64,000 bases of DNA from G963422445 sp963422445. GTDB taxonomy: Bacteria > Pseudomonadota > Alphaproteobacteria > Thalassobaculales > Thalassobaculaceae. Made by a program: the position numbers and the translations under genes. Shown here in pieces: positions 37,409 to 46,439 of this stretch (within the stretch, counting starts at the first letter, position 1; every line of letters begins with the position of its first letter). Under the pieces are notes generated by a model. That model saw only the letters and a list, made by a program, of their open reading frames with translations. It was not told the origin of the DNA and did not search any database. The stretch lies in assembly GCA_963422445.2 (NCBI GenBank), contig OY729512.2, positions 2,170,001 through 2,234,000 of the forward strand. Reading direction: 5' to 3'.

Positions 37409-37891
37409 ATGGAAACCGTCGGGTTGGGCTTTCACTTCGAGGATCTGCCAGTCGGCCGGCAGTTCAAAACCATCGGGCGGACCGTGACCGACGCCGACAT
37501 CACCAATTTCGTCAACGCCACCGGCATGGTCGAAAATCTCTTCGTCGATCTCGAATTCCTGAAATCCGACAGCGACATCAAGGGGCGGGTCTCGCCCGGC
37601 GCACTGGTCTACAGTTTCGTCGAGGGCCTGCTCGTCCAATCGACCATGCAGCACACCGGTTTTGCCTTCCTCAACATGGAACTCGACGTCCACGCACCGA
37701 CATTCGCCGGCGATACGATCCACGTCGAATGCGAGGTCATTGAAGCCCGGCTTACCCGCCGGCCCGGTCGCGGTCTGGTGCGAACACGCAACCGGATCAT
37801 CAATCAGCGCGGTGAAACCGTGATCACCTACACACCGCTGCGCATGCTCAAATGCCGCGATGAACGCGCGCAACGGGAAGCTGCCGAATAG
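37409..37891 (+). CDS. MaoC-family hotdog hydratase
   Basis: The 160-residue single-hotdog protein starts METVGLGFHFEDLPVGRQF and has TDADITNFVNATGMVENLF, GALVYSFVEGLLVQST and a C-terminal RNRIINQRGETVITYTPL. The fold is the MaoC type used for (R)-specific enoyl-CoA hydration. The canonical catalytic pair (D-x4-H in GDxNPxH) is not present at the expected place, where GMVENLFVD is seen; activity may be altered or specialised. First gene of a seven-gene operon, seven bases before the CoA-transferase. Confidence 0.85.
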   Translation: METVGLGFHFEDLPVGRQFKTIGRTVTDADITNFVNATGMVENLFVDLEFLKSDSDIKGRVSPGALVYSFVEGLLVQSTMQHTGFAFLNMELDVHAPTFAGDTIHVECEVIEARLTRRPGRGLVRTRNRIINQRGETVITYTPLRMLKCRDERAQREAAE

Positions 37892-37897
37892 ACCGAC

Positions 37898-39118
37898 ATG
37901 AACACTGCCGCCAATCAGGGACCGTTGACCGGACTTCGGGTCATCGACCTCACGATCAACGTCCTGGGGCCGGTCGCAACCCAGATTCTTGGCGATATGG
38001 GAGCCGAGATCATCAAGGTCGAGACCCCTGCCGGGGATCCGATGCGGCTTATTGGGCCCAGCAGGACCGGCCAGATCGGGCCGTTCTTTCAGACGACCAA
38101 CCGCAACAAGAAAAGTATCGTCCTTGACCTCAAGCGACCTGCGGCGAAAGCCGCGCTGGAACTCCTGGTTGCAACGGCCGATATCTTTGTCCACAACATG
38201 CGGGAGGCCGCAACGATGCGGCTCGGGATCGACTACCCGAGTCTTCGCGCCTGCAATGAGCATCTGATTTATGCTTGGGCGACCGGCTATCGCCGCGGCG
38301 GCCCGAAAGATGGGCGACCAGCCTATGACGATGTTATCCAGGGCGAAAGCGGCATCGTGGGATTGATTGACAGAACCAATGGCGAGGCCCGTTTCGTACC
38401 GATGCCGATCGCCGACAAGTTCTGCGGCCATGCGCTTGCATCGGCCATCGGCATGGCTTTGTTCCACCGGGAGCGCAGCGGTACGGGCCAGGAAATCCAT
38501 GTCCCGATGCTGGAAACGATGCTGGCATTCAACCTGACCACACATCTTTGGCGTGGTGGTCAGGGCGATCGGGACAAGCTGGGATATCCACGCGCCCTCT
38601 CGCCGCATCGCCGACCTTACCGGACCCGGGACGGGATGCTGTGCGTCCTCGCCCATACCGACGATCAGTGGCACCGGCTCCTGCATGCCGTCGGGCTTGA
38701 CGATCTGGTCGACGACCCACGATTCACCCAGCTCGCCCAGCGTGCTGAAAATATCGCCGAGTTGCAGTTGCATCTTTCCGATGCGCTCGCAACCTTCACG
38801 ACCGAAGAAGCGTTCCGGATCCTTGACGAGGCGGACATGCCGTGCGGACCGGTCGCGACGCTCGACGGTATGATGGACGATCCATATCTCGACGAAACCG
38901 GGTTTTTCCGAACATTCGCCGATCCGCATGAGGGTACGGTCGTCACCACGGCCCTGCCGACGGAATTCTCGGAAACGCCAGGGACCCTCCGGAATGCTGC
39001 GCCAACGCTTGGCGCAGACACGAAAACAGTTCTCGCCGATGCCGGCCTCTCTGACGCGGACATTGCGGCGGTCTGCGGAAACCCGGCCGGATCCAGCCGT
39101 GATGAGGACCGGCCGTGA
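37898..39118 (+). CDS. CaiB/BaiF (class III) CoA-transferase
   Basis: The 406-residue family III CoA-transferase has LRVIDLTINVLGPVATQILG, GAEIIKVETPAGDPMR, NRNKKSIVLDLKRPAAKAAL, and ADIFVHNMREAATMRLGIDY, in which families usually place the nucleophilic aspartate a little later than the VHNMR segment (GIDY region). It also has YDDVIQGESGIVGL and HVPMLETMLAF. It should move CoA between a carboxylic acid and an acyl-CoA donor, activating the operon's substrate. The stop overlaps the start of the acyl-CoA synthetase (ATGA-type, 39115-39118, here GTGA). Intact. Confidence 0.93.
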   Translation: MNTAANQGPLTGLRVIDLTINVLGPVATQILGDMGAEIIKVETPAGDPMRLIGPSRTGQIGPFFQTTNRNKKSIVLDLKRPAAKAALELLVATADIFVHNMREAATMRLGIDYPSLRACNEHLIYAWATGYRRGGPKDGRPAYDDVIQGESGIVGLIDRTNGEARFVPMPIADKFCGHALASAIGMALFHRERSGTGQEIHVPMLETMLAFNLTTHLWRGGQGDRDKLGYPRALSPHRRPYRTRDGMLCVLAHTDDQWHRLLHAVGLDDLVDDPRFTQLAQRAENIAELQLHLSDALATFTTEEAFRILDEADMPCGPVATLDGMMDDPYLDETGFFRTFADPHEGTVVTTALPTEFSETPGTLRNAAPTLGADTKTVLADAGLSDADIAAVCGNPAGSSRDEDRP

Positions 39119-40665
39119 AGAAGCTTACTGACTATGTCAGCTATGCCGACGCCCACAGGCATTTTTCCAAGGCGGCCTTGTGGGATCTGTTCGACGGCGA
39201 CCGTGAGAATCTCAACATCGCCCATGAATGCCTCGACCGTCACGCGCGCAACCGCACGGCCGTAAGGATTGCCCATGCCGACGGTCACGATACCGCAATC
39301 ACATTCGGCGAACTCTCCGATCTGTCCAGCCAGGTCGCCAACTGGCTGACCGAACGCGGCCTTGCAAAGGGAGAACGGGTCGCGATCATGCTCGATCCGT
39401 CACCGACCTTCTATGCCGCCCTGTTCGGCACCATGAAAGCCGGCGCGGTCGCCGTACCGCTGTTTACCGCATTCGGCCGCGACGGACTCGCGGCCCGTCT
39501 TGAAGACTGCGGGGCAACCCTGTTGCTGCTGGCGCCCGGCAAAGACGAACTGGCCGGCATCGGCGGCACCGAAACTGTCATTGCCGATGATCGGTTTCTC
39601 GCCGAAATCGGCCGCGCCGACCTGGACTTCACGCCAGCGACCGCATCGTCCGACATGGCGATGTTCCAGTATACCTCCGGCACGTCCCGGCAGCTGCCGG
39701 AAGCAGTCCGGCACCGGCACCGCGCCGTGGTCACGGTCATCATCGCCGCCCTCTATGCCACCGGTGTGCGTCCGGGCGACCGCTACATGTGTCCATCTTC
39801 ACCGGCCTGGGGCCATGGCCTCTGGCACGGTACACTGGCCCCGCTTGCACTCGGCGTTGAAATCGCGAGCTACGCCGGCAAATTTGATCCGGAACGCCTG
39901 CTTGATGCTATCACGGAATTCGGCATCACCAACCTGTCGGCCGCCGCAACCCATTACCGGATGATGCGCAACAGCGGCACGACCGGAACGCGGACCTTCC
40001 AACTGAAAAAACTTTCGTTCACGGGTGAGCCGCTGGACACCGACACCGCCCACTGGGCGCGGGCCACCTTCGGCCATGACGTATGCAGCATTTACGGTTC
40101 GACCGAAGTCGGTGTCATTATCGCCGCCTATCCCGGCGCGCCGGATCTACCGGTTCGGTTCGGGTCGCTCGGCAAGCCCCTGCCCGGATGCGTTGTCACC
40201 ATTCGTGACAGAACAGGAGCCTCCTGCCCGCCCGGGACGATCGGGGAGATCATGCTGCACCGCAACGACGGCTGGTTCCGTGTCAAGGATCTCGGCAGCG
40301 TCGACGAAAACGGTTATTTTTTCCACCATGGCCGCGCCGATGACGTGATCATCTCGGCGGGCTGGACCATGAGTGCCGTCGAAATCGAGGACATCCTGCT
40401 CAAGCATTCTGATGTCGAAGAGGCCGCAGCGATCGGTGTTCCCGACGCCGAGCGCGGGCAGGTCATCAAGGCTTTTATCGTTTCGCAACGCCCCGGTGAT
40501 CCCGATTTCATCCGGGAGCTTCAGGATTCCTCCCGCAACCGTCTCAGCCGGCATGAATATCCGCGTCGGGTCGTCTTCGTCGCTGAATTGCCAAAGACCC
40601 CCGCCGGCAAGGTCAATCGCAAGGCGTTGCGGGACGCCGAAGCCAGACAGCGGGAGGCCGTGTGA
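39115..40665 (+). CDS. AMP-forming acyl-CoA synthetase
   Basis: The 516-residue ANL-superfamily ligase has the adenylation motifs GSTEVG (A5, near residue 330), DENGYFFHHGRADDVIISAG (A7-A8, near 400) and TPAGKVNRKALR with the C-terminal catalytic lysine (A10). The phosphate-binding A3 loop reads YTSGTSRQLPEAV instead of YTSGTTGxPK: one residue longer, with Glu where Lys is usual. It activates a carboxylic acid to its CoA thioester at the cost of ATP. The start codon overlaps the CaiB stop, and its stop overlaps the next gene (GTGA at 40662-40665). Confidence 0.92.
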   Translation: MKKLTDYVSYADAHRHFSKAALWDLFDGDRENLNIAHECLDRHARNRTAVRIAHADGHDTAITFGELSDLSSQVANWLTERGLAKGERVAIMLDPSPTFYAALFGTMKAGAVAVPLFTAFGRDGLAARLEDCGATLLLLAPGKDELAGIGGTETVIADDRFLAEIGRADLDFTPATASSDMAMFQYTSGTSRQLPEAVRHRHRAVVTVIIAALYATGVRPGDRYMCPSSPAWGHGLWHGTLAPLALGVEIASYAGKFDPERLLDAITEFGITNLSAAATHYRMMRNSGTTGTRTFQLKKLSFTGEPLDTDTAHWARATFGHDVCSIYGSTEVGVIIAAYPGAPDLPVRFGSLGKPLPGCVVTIRDRTGASCPPGTIGEIMLHRNDGWFRVKDLGSVDENGYFFHHGRADDVIISAGWTMSAVEIEDILLKHSDVEEAAAIGVPDAERGQVIKAFIVSQRPGDPDFIRELQDSSRNRLSRHEYPRRVVFVAELPKTPAGKVNRKALRDAEARQREAV

Positions 40666-41807
40666 GCACCGATAACGAGGGTTTCCCGCACATTCGCGAT
40701 GCCGACCTTGACGATCTACGCCGGCGGATCGACGTCAGGATCTCGCGCGATCCGGAACCGTGGTGTTTCGAGGCCACCCGCGACAACATCCGTCATTACG
40801 CGCACGGCATCGGTGACGATAATCCGTTGTGGTGCGATCCCGACTACGCCGCAACAACAGGGCATGGCGGTCTTGTCGCGCTGCCCTCCTTCCTGTTCGC
40901 AACCAGCCGGATTGCGTCTGGCTATGTCGGCGGTCTGCCGGGAGTACATGCCATGTGGGCCGGCGCCAACTGGACTTGGCACGATACCGTCCGGCGCAAC
41001 GACGAGATTGCCACCGAATCCTGGCTCAAGGATCTGGTCGAGCATCAGACCCGGTTTTCCGGTCGCGCCATCCAGCAGATCTATCACGTCGATTTCTTCA
41101 ACCAACACGGAACCCGGGTCGCCGAATGCGACAGCTGGTGCTTCCGGACCGAACGAGATACGGCGCGCGAACACGGCACCAAATATGCCGGAATCAGGGA
41201 ACGGGGTGAAAAACGGTACAGCGAAGCTGAACTCGAGACCATCTTCAACTACTACGCGAATGAAGATATCCGTGGCGCGATGCCACGCTTTTTCGAAGAT
41301 GTCGCGATTGGCGAGCCCCTGCCGCGGATGGTGAAGGGGCCGATGACCGTTACCGGGTTCATTGCCTATGCGCAGGGTTGGGGCGGTCTCTACATCCGCG
41401 CCAACAAACTTGCCTGGAAACAGATCACTCGCCACCGAGGCCTTGGTATCGCCAACCGGTTCAACATTCCAGACTGTCCGGAACGAGTTCACTGGGAACA
41501 GGACTTCGCAACCAGGGTCGGAGCACCCGGTGCTTACGACTATGGGCCTGAACGTTGCTCCTGGATGACCCACCACATAACCAACTGGATCGGCGATGAC
41601 GGATTTCTGGTCTCGTCGAACACCAGAATCCGGCGCCATAATCCTGAAGGCGATACATTGTTCATCGATGGCCGGGTCACCGGGACATTCGAACGCGATG
41701 GTGACGGTTTTGTCGAGATCGAGCATCAGGCGCGCAACCAGGACGACGAACTATCGACGGAAGGCACCGCAGTTGCCCGATTGCCACGCAAATTCCGGCG
41801 ACCGTAG
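40662..41807 (+). CDS. Double-hotdog acyl-CoA dehydratase (FAS1-like dehydratase domain)
   Basis: The 381-residue protein has two hotdog halves. The first carries HYAHGIGDDNPLWCDPDYAA near residues 45-64, the FAS1-type dehydratase loop in which the usual His is Trp, plus GANWTWHDTVRRND. The second has FFEDVAIGEPLPRMVKGPMT near residue 210 and THHITNWIGDDGFLV near residue 305. Such proteins hydrate or dehydrate acyl-CoA intermediates. The GTG start at 40662 overlaps the synthetase stop. Third coupling junction in a row in this operon. Confidence 0.85.
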   Translation: MSTDNEGFPHIRDADLDDLRRRIDVRISRDPEPWCFEATRDNIRHYAHGIGDDNPLWCDPDYAATTGHGGLVALPSFLFATSRIASGYVGGLPGVHAMWAGANWTWHDTVRRNDEIATESWLKDLVEHQTRFSGRAIQQIYHVDFFNQHGTRVAECDSWCFRTERDTAREHGTKYAGIRERGEKRYSEAELETIFNYYANEDIRGAMPRFFEDVAIGEPLPRMVKGPMTVTGFIAYAQGWGGLYIRANKLAWKQITRHRGLGIANRFNIPDCPERVHWEQDFATRVGAPGAYDYGPERCSWMTHHITNWIGDDGFLVSSNTRIRRHNPEGDTLFIDGRVTGTFERDGDGFVEIEHQARNQDDELSTEGTAVARLPRKFRRP

Positions 41808-41857
41808 CCGAACAAGACAGAGGCTGACTTACGCGAACCGAAACCAGGGATACCAAG

Positions 41858-42667
41858 ATGCCGCTCGATGAATCCAAGTATCAGCAACTCCAGCTCGACC
41901 GACCGACCGACCGGGTGCTGCGCATTACCTTCAACCGGCCCGAAACCTACAACTCTCTCGATTCCGTCGGACATCGCGAACTCGCCTATATCTGGCGTGA
42001 CATCGACGACGACCCCACAATCAATGCCGCCGTACTGACCGGCGCCGGCAAGGCGTTCTCGTCGGGTGGCGACTTTGGAATGATTCGCAAGATCATCGAT
42101 GACTATGACGAACGCGCCAATGCATGGAAGGAAGCCCGGGATCTGGTCTACAATATCGTGAACTGCTCCAAGCCCGTGGTTTCGGCCCTGAATGGCCCGG
42201 CGGTCGGTGCCGGCCTGGTTGCCGGATTGCTCGCCGATATCTCGATCGCAGGCAAGCGCGCCAGAATCGTCGACGGCCATACCCGGCTCGGGGTTGCCGC
42301 AGGCGATTCCGCAGTGATCAACTGGCCCTTGCTGTGCGGCATGGCCAAGGCGAAGTATCTGTTACTGCTTTGCGAGCCCGTGAGCGGCGAGGAAGCCGAG
42401 CGGATCGGCTTGGTCTCGCTTTGCGTCGAAGACAACGAACTGCAGGATCGGGCTCTTGAAATCGCCGTCAGGCTTGCCAGCGGTGCCCAGAGCGCCATTC
42501 GCTGGACCAAATATGCGCTAAACAACTGGTACCGCATGGCCGGGCCGGCGTTCGATACATCGACCGCCCTCGAAATGCTCGGCTTCACCGGACCAGAAGC
42601 GCGTGAGGGACTTGCCGCGCATCTCGAAAAACGTAAGCCCGATTTTCCTGACGGCAGTCCGGTATAG
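41858..42667 (+). CDS. Enoyl-CoA hydratase/isomerase
   Basis: The 269-residue crotonase-fold protein has ITFNRPETYNSLDS, LTGAGKAFSSGGDF (first oxyanion-hole strand, residues 60-73), VVSALNGPAVGAGLVAGLLA (second, near 108-127) and HTRLGVAAGDSAVINWPLLC. The second catalytic glutamate expected in the PEV-type segment is replaced by AAGDSA, so an aspartate may serve or the chemistry may be isomerisation or hydrolysis. It stands 50 bases after the hotdog protein and 10 bases before the NUDIX gene. Confidence 0.9.
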   Translation: MPLDESKYQQLQLDRPTDRVLRITFNRPETYNSLDSVGHRELAYIWRDIDDDPTINAAVLTGAGKAFSSGGDFGMIRKIIDDYDERANAWKEARDLVYNIVNCSKPVVSALNGPAVGAGLVAGLLADISIAGKRARIVDGHTRLGVAAGDSAVINWPLLCGMAKAKYLLLLCEPVSGEEAERIGLVSLCVEDNELQDRALEIAVRLASGAQSAIRWTKYALNNWYRMAGPAFDTSTALEMLGFTGPEAREGLAAHLEKRKPDFPDGSPV

Positions 42668-42677
42668 GAGGAAATCC

Positions 42678-43529
42678 GTGGTATCGAACAACGACGTGCG
42701 TGGTCTCGTAACCCCGGTGCCAGCAGCCACGGTCATGACCCTTCGGGACGGCACGGACGGTCTCGAAGTCCTCATGGTGCAACGGACCCGGAAGGCCGAT
42801 TTTGCCGGCGGCGCCTTGCTGTTCCCAGGCGGCAAGGTCGATGACGCCGACTTTGCGGTCATTCGCGCCGGCCGATGCGCCCTGCCGGACAATATTCCCG
42901 ACGAACGCCGGGCCTTGCGCGTTGCCGGCATCCGCGAAGTCTTCGAAGAGGCAAATATCCTGTTCGCACGGGAAGCCGGGTCATCCGGGATCGTTTCGAC
43001 GCAACGCACCACGGATCTGAGCCGCCGCTACCGCAGCGATCTGCTGTCCGGTACAGTCACATTGCACGACATTGCCGAAACCGAAAATCTCGAGATCGCA
43101 ACCGACCGGTTGGTCCCCTTCGCCCATTGGATAACCCCGGTCGGCGGCCGGCGGCGCTTCGATACACATTTCCTAGTCGCTCGGGCGCCACGCGGCCAGC
43201 TCGCGTCACATGACGGATGGGAGACATTGGAAACGCTCTGGATCGCCCCTGCAACCGTGATCGCCGAAGCCGAAGCCGGCAAACGCCGAGTTGTATTTCC
43301 GACCCGGATGAACCTGAAAAAGGTCAGCCAGTCGGCAACTGCCGACGAGGCCGTCGAGACCGCAGCCAGCATCCCAGTCGTGACGGTCTTGCCCGAGGTC
43401 AGGGAAGCCGACGGCGTTCGTCACCTTTGTATTCCGATCGAAGCCGGTTACGGCATCTCGGAGACGACAGTCGATTACTCGGCATCCGATCAGCCACCGC
43501 CGGAGCCGATCCAGAAGCAGGAGAAATGA
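42678..43529 (+). CDS. NUDIX hydrolase (NUDT19/CoA-diphosphatase-like)
   Basis: The 283-residue protein contains a long NUDIX domain: EVLMVQRTRKADFAGGALLF near residues 29-48, PGGKVDDAD, and REVFEEANILFAR near 85, carrying the REx2EE core with a large insertion, as in NUDT19-like acyl-CoA diphosphatases. A C-terminal half (HWITPVGGRRRFDTHFLVAR) completes the fold. The GTG start at 42678 follows GGAGG by seven bases; a longer in-frame start overlaps the previous gene and is unlikely. Its place in an acyl-CoA operon suggests it trims CoA or CoA esters. Confidence 0.87.
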   Translation: MVSNNDVRGLVTPVPAATVMTLRDGTDGLEVLMVQRTRKADFAGGALLFPGGKVDDADFAVIRAGRCALPDNIPDERRALRVAGIREVFEEANILFAREAGSSGIVSTQRTTDLSRRYRSDLLSGTVTLHDIAETENLEIATDRLVPFAHWITPVGGRRRFDTHFLVARAPRGQLASHDGWETLETLWIAPATVIAEAEAGKRRVVFPTRMNLKKVSQSATADEAVETAASIPVVTVLPEVREADGVRHLCIPIEAGYGISETTVDYSASDQPPPEPIQKQEK

Positions 43530-43532
43530 AGC

Positions 43533-44699
43533 ATGGATTTCGCACTTACCGAAAATCAACAGACGATTCGCGACACCATCCTCCGGATCGCTGGCGATTT
43601 TGGCGATGAATACTGGCTTCGGAAAGACTCCGAAGGTGGTTTCCCGGATGAGTTCTATGGCGCATTCGCCAGTGATGGATGGCTCGGCATAGCGATGCCG
43701 GAAGCTTATGGTGGCGCTGGCCTCGGGATCACCGAAGCTTCGTTGATGATGCAGGCCGTCGCCGAATCCGGGGCTGGACTGAGCGGCGCTTCGTCACTGC
43801 ATATGAATATCTTCGGTCTCAAACCGGTGGAAATTTTCGGCAACGAAGAGCAGTGCCAGCGGTTTCTGCCGCCCCTGATCCAGGGCAAGGAAAAAGCCTG
43901 TTTCGCTGTCACCGAACCGAATGTCGGCCTAGACACCACCAAACTCAAGACGAGGGCGACGCCGGAAGGCAACGGCTATGTGGTCAACGGATCCAAAGTC
44001 TGGATCTCGACCGCTCAGGTCGCCGACAAGGTTCTGCTTCTGACCCGGACCACGGACATCGAAGATGTCTCGAAACCCTCCGAAGGGCTGACATTGTTCT
44101 ACACCGATCTCGATCGTGACCGGATCGAAGTACGCGAGATCGACAAGATGGGACGCAAGGCAATCGACAGCAACCTGCTTTTCATCGACGGCCTGAAAGT
44201 CCCGATCGAGGATCGCATTGGGGAAGAGGGTATGGGGTTCCGCTATATTCTGGACGGCATGAACCCGGAACGCATCCTGATCGCGGCCGAAGCCGTCGGC
44301 ATCGGCCGGGCCGCGCTGAAGCGGGCGGCCCGATATGCCAAGGACCGGGTGGTGTTCGGGCGGCCCATCGGACAGAATCAGGCCGTTCAACATCCGCTTG
44401 CCAAATGCTGGGCAGAACTCGAGGCCGCCAATCTGATGATGATGAAGGCGGCCGCTCTGTTTGATGCCGGCAAGCCTTGCGGCGCCGAAGCGAATGCCGC
44501 CAAATATCTCGCCGCGGAAGCCGGTTTCGAGGCCTGCCAGACCGCTGTGATGACGCATGGCGGCTTCGGCTATGCCAAAGAATATCAAGTCGAGCGCCTG
44601 CTGCGCGAAGTGATTATCACCCGTATCGCGCCAATCAGTCCGCAGCTTGTGCTAAGTTATCTCGCCGAACGGGTGTTGGGCCTGCCAAAGTCCTACTGA
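43533..44699 (+). CDS. Acyl-CoA dehydrogenase
   Basis: The 388-residue flavoprotein has the three ACAD domains: FALTENQQTIRDTILRIAGD at the start, CFAVTEPNVGLDTTKLKTRA near residue 128 with VNGSKVWISTAQVADKVLLL, and MNPERILIAAEAVGIGRAAL near 244 with DRVVFGRPIGQNQAVQHPLA. The usual C-terminal YEGT catalytic segment reads RIAPISPQL, so the base may be the glutamate in NPER, as in isovaleryl-CoA dehydrogenase-like enzymes; this is inference. It performs the FAD-dependent alpha,beta oxidation step of the pathway. Last gene of the operon, three bases after the NUDIX stop. Confidence 0.93.
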   Translation: MDFALTENQQTIRDTILRIAGDFGDEYWLRKDSEGGFPDEFYGAFASDGWLGIAMPEAYGGAGLGITEASLMMQAVAESGAGLSGASSLHMNIFGLKPVEIFGNEEQCQRFLPPLIQGKEKACFAVTEPNVGLDTTKLKTRATPEGNGYVVNGSKVWISTAQVADKVLLLTRTTDIEDVSKPSEGLTLFYTDLDRDRIEVREIDKMGRKAIDSNLLFIDGLKVPIEDRIGEEGMGFRYILDGMNPERILIAAEAVGIGRAALKRAARYAKDRVVFGRPIGQNQAVQHPLAKCWAELEAANLMMMKAAALFDAGKPCGAEANAAKYLAAEAGFEACQTAVMTHGGFGYAKEYQVERLLREVIITRIAPISPQLVLSYLAERVLGLPKSY

Positions 44700-44881
44700 T
44701 ATCTAATCGGAATCGAACATCCCGGCGGCAACCGGTCTCGACGGCTGACGGCGATGCGACCGCCAGAGACCTCGAACCGGTCTGCAGGCGGGAATTGGCG
44801 GAACTGATGTAGCACTGCGCGGCCCGTTGCCGCTTTTCGTGTCCGTATCGGGCTCTGATCGCCCGTCTTGCCCGCCGGTGT

Positions 44882-45540
44882 TCAACGCTCCGCCGTGACC
44901 GCTTCGCAGGCCACCATCTCCCAGCCCCGATACACCACCGCCAGACCGACATGCCGCACCGTCGGATGGCGCCGCCCCAGGGTCGCATCGGCCAGATATC
45001 CCCGTAGTTGCCGTTGCGCCTCTGCCAACGCCGTCCCCGGCCGGTCCCCCGTCTCGTTGCGTTTCAGATACTTCAGCTCGATCACGTAGTCATAAATCAT
45101 GCCGGGAAACCGGGCCAGATCCGGCTCAAGGTAGAGATCCGCATAGCCCTTGTTCAATTCGTACTCGGACCGAACCAGAAAATACTCCGTCAGACCGAAA
45201 TGCGTCGCCAGGACGACCTGCACAACCTTCTCGCCGAACATGTAATCGCAGATCCCGGTCTGCTGGGCGAGAACAGTGCTCAAATAATCGAAGGCCGGTC
45301 GCCATGTGCCTGCGTAAGCCATATCGTTCATCAGAGCGATCAAGTCGTCCATGTTTGCCGGGAACAGCCTTGCGTCATCCCAGGCATCGCGCGGGTAGCC
45401 GTACATCAAGTGCCGGACAGTCTGGTTCGGGATCGTGAGATGGGATCTCACGTGATCACTGCCGCGAATGCTCAACAGCCCGAAATAATAGGCGATGTTA
45501 TAGTTGACAAACCATAGGGGCGCTCGACCGCGGCTTTCCC
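44882..45540 (-). pseudogene. C-terminal part of an AAA-ATPase-like/PD-(D/E)XK nuclease protein, truncated
   Basis: About 210 codons open with FVNYNIAYYFGLLS and contain YLSTVLAQQTGICDYMFGEK, VLATHFGLTEYFLVRSEYEL and the nuclease-like core ADLYLEPDLARFPGMIYDYV-IELKYLKR, with Asp, Glu-x-Lys spacing, ending VVYRGWEMVACEAV. This is the C-terminal PD-(D/E)XK domain (DUF1703 type) of proteins whose N-terminus is an AAA-ATPase-like domain. The N-terminal two thirds is missing; an IS1595 fragment adjoins the break near 45,540. Probably inactive. Confidence 0.7.
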
Positions 45541-45544
45541 GCCG

Positions 45545-46208
45545 CCGGTCACCATCGGCTCATGCACGCAGCCTGCCGCGGTCACGCCATTGAAGCAGGT
45601 CAGCCCATCGCAGAGCACAGGTGCTGCTGCGCCCAGGCGGCGATTTTGGTGAGACGGAAGCCCTCGACCACGGTGAGCATCACCCGCTGCGGATGTCCCG
45701 CCTCATTGGTCTCGACCGCGGCGACGAACGGGGTCTTGCCCGGCGCCCCGTCCGCGCTTGCCCCCGAGATAGGCATCGTTGCGTTGGACCGACCCGCCGA
45801 GCGGGTGCTCCCGGTCGCGCTCCATCATCACCTGCATCAGCTTGTGGCGCATGCGCCACGCCGCGTTGTCGGAGATGCCGAGCTGGCGGTGCAGCGTCAT
45901 CGCCAATGCACCTTATCTTGTCTTGGGTCATGAAGTAGAGGCCTTGGAACCACACCGTGAGCGGGAGCTTGGTGGCCTCGAAGATGGTTCCGGCGGTGAT
46001 GGAAGTCTGGTGATGGCAGCGGTTGCACTGCTGGAGCTTTCGGGTGTTCAACTGACAGCACCGGTCATGGGCGCAGTGTGGGCACAGAAAGCCGTTCGGC
46101 CATCGCCATTGAAAGAGGGCGTCGAAGCACTGGTCTTCGCTGCCGTAGAGCGAGAGGAACGCGTTGAGGCTGATTCCTTATCTGAAACTGCACTGGGTTG
46201 CGCACCAT
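45545..46208 (-). pseudogene. IS1595-family transposase fragment
   Basis: From an ATG at 46208 the minus strand reads VRNPVQFQ, shifts frame, then gives SLNAFLSLYGSEDQCFDALF, the zinc ribbons CPHCAHDRC and CNRCHHQTSITAG, and TKLPLTVWFQGLYFMTQDKI. A second shift near 45,905 leads to LGISDNAAWRMRHKLMQVM and SVQRNDAYLGGKRGRG. The catalytic 3' part is missing and the fragment ends against the truncated nuclease gene. It belongs to the same broad family as the element at 35395-36438 but to a different subgroup. A MITE is inserted just upstream of its start. Confidence 0.8.
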
Positions 46209-46213
46209 GTGAA

Positions 46214-46221
46214 TATCCTTA
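46214..46221. repeat. Left 8-bp target duplication of the MITE
   Basis: TATCCTTA, identical to 46333-46340. Confidence 0.85.
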
Positions 46222-46332
46222 ACCGCTTATGCACGTGGCTCCGGTGAAACGTACATGTAGCGTTTGGCGTGCCGGGAATAGTCGACATCGGGGGCAACAT
46301 CGTGTGCCACCGGAGCCACGTGCATAAGCGGT
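46222..46332. mobile_element. 111-bp MITE with IS1595-type ends
   Basis: A non-coding element with perfect 25-bp inverted ends (46222-46246 and 46308-46332, starting ACCGCTTATGCACGTGGCTC) flanked by exact 8-bp duplications TATCCTTA. The ends match those of the IS1595 element at 35395-36438 (ACCGCTTATGCACATGGTTC) at all but two positions of the first 24. The length and lack of coding capacity make it a miniature inverted-repeat element mobilised by an IS1595 transposase. The centre contains ACGTACATGTAGCG and shows no ORF. Confidence 0.88.
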
Positions 46333-46340
46333 TATCCTTA
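46333..46340. repeat. Right 8-bp target duplication of the MITE
   Basis: TATCCTTA, identical to 46214-46221. Confidence 0.85.
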
Positions 46341-46439
46341 TTTCTATCATTAAGTTACATGGCAGTATTCGATATTAAACACTGCTTAGATTTGAGGGTA
46401 ATTAGGACAACTTATGCCTTGACGGAAGAAAGGGCAGGG

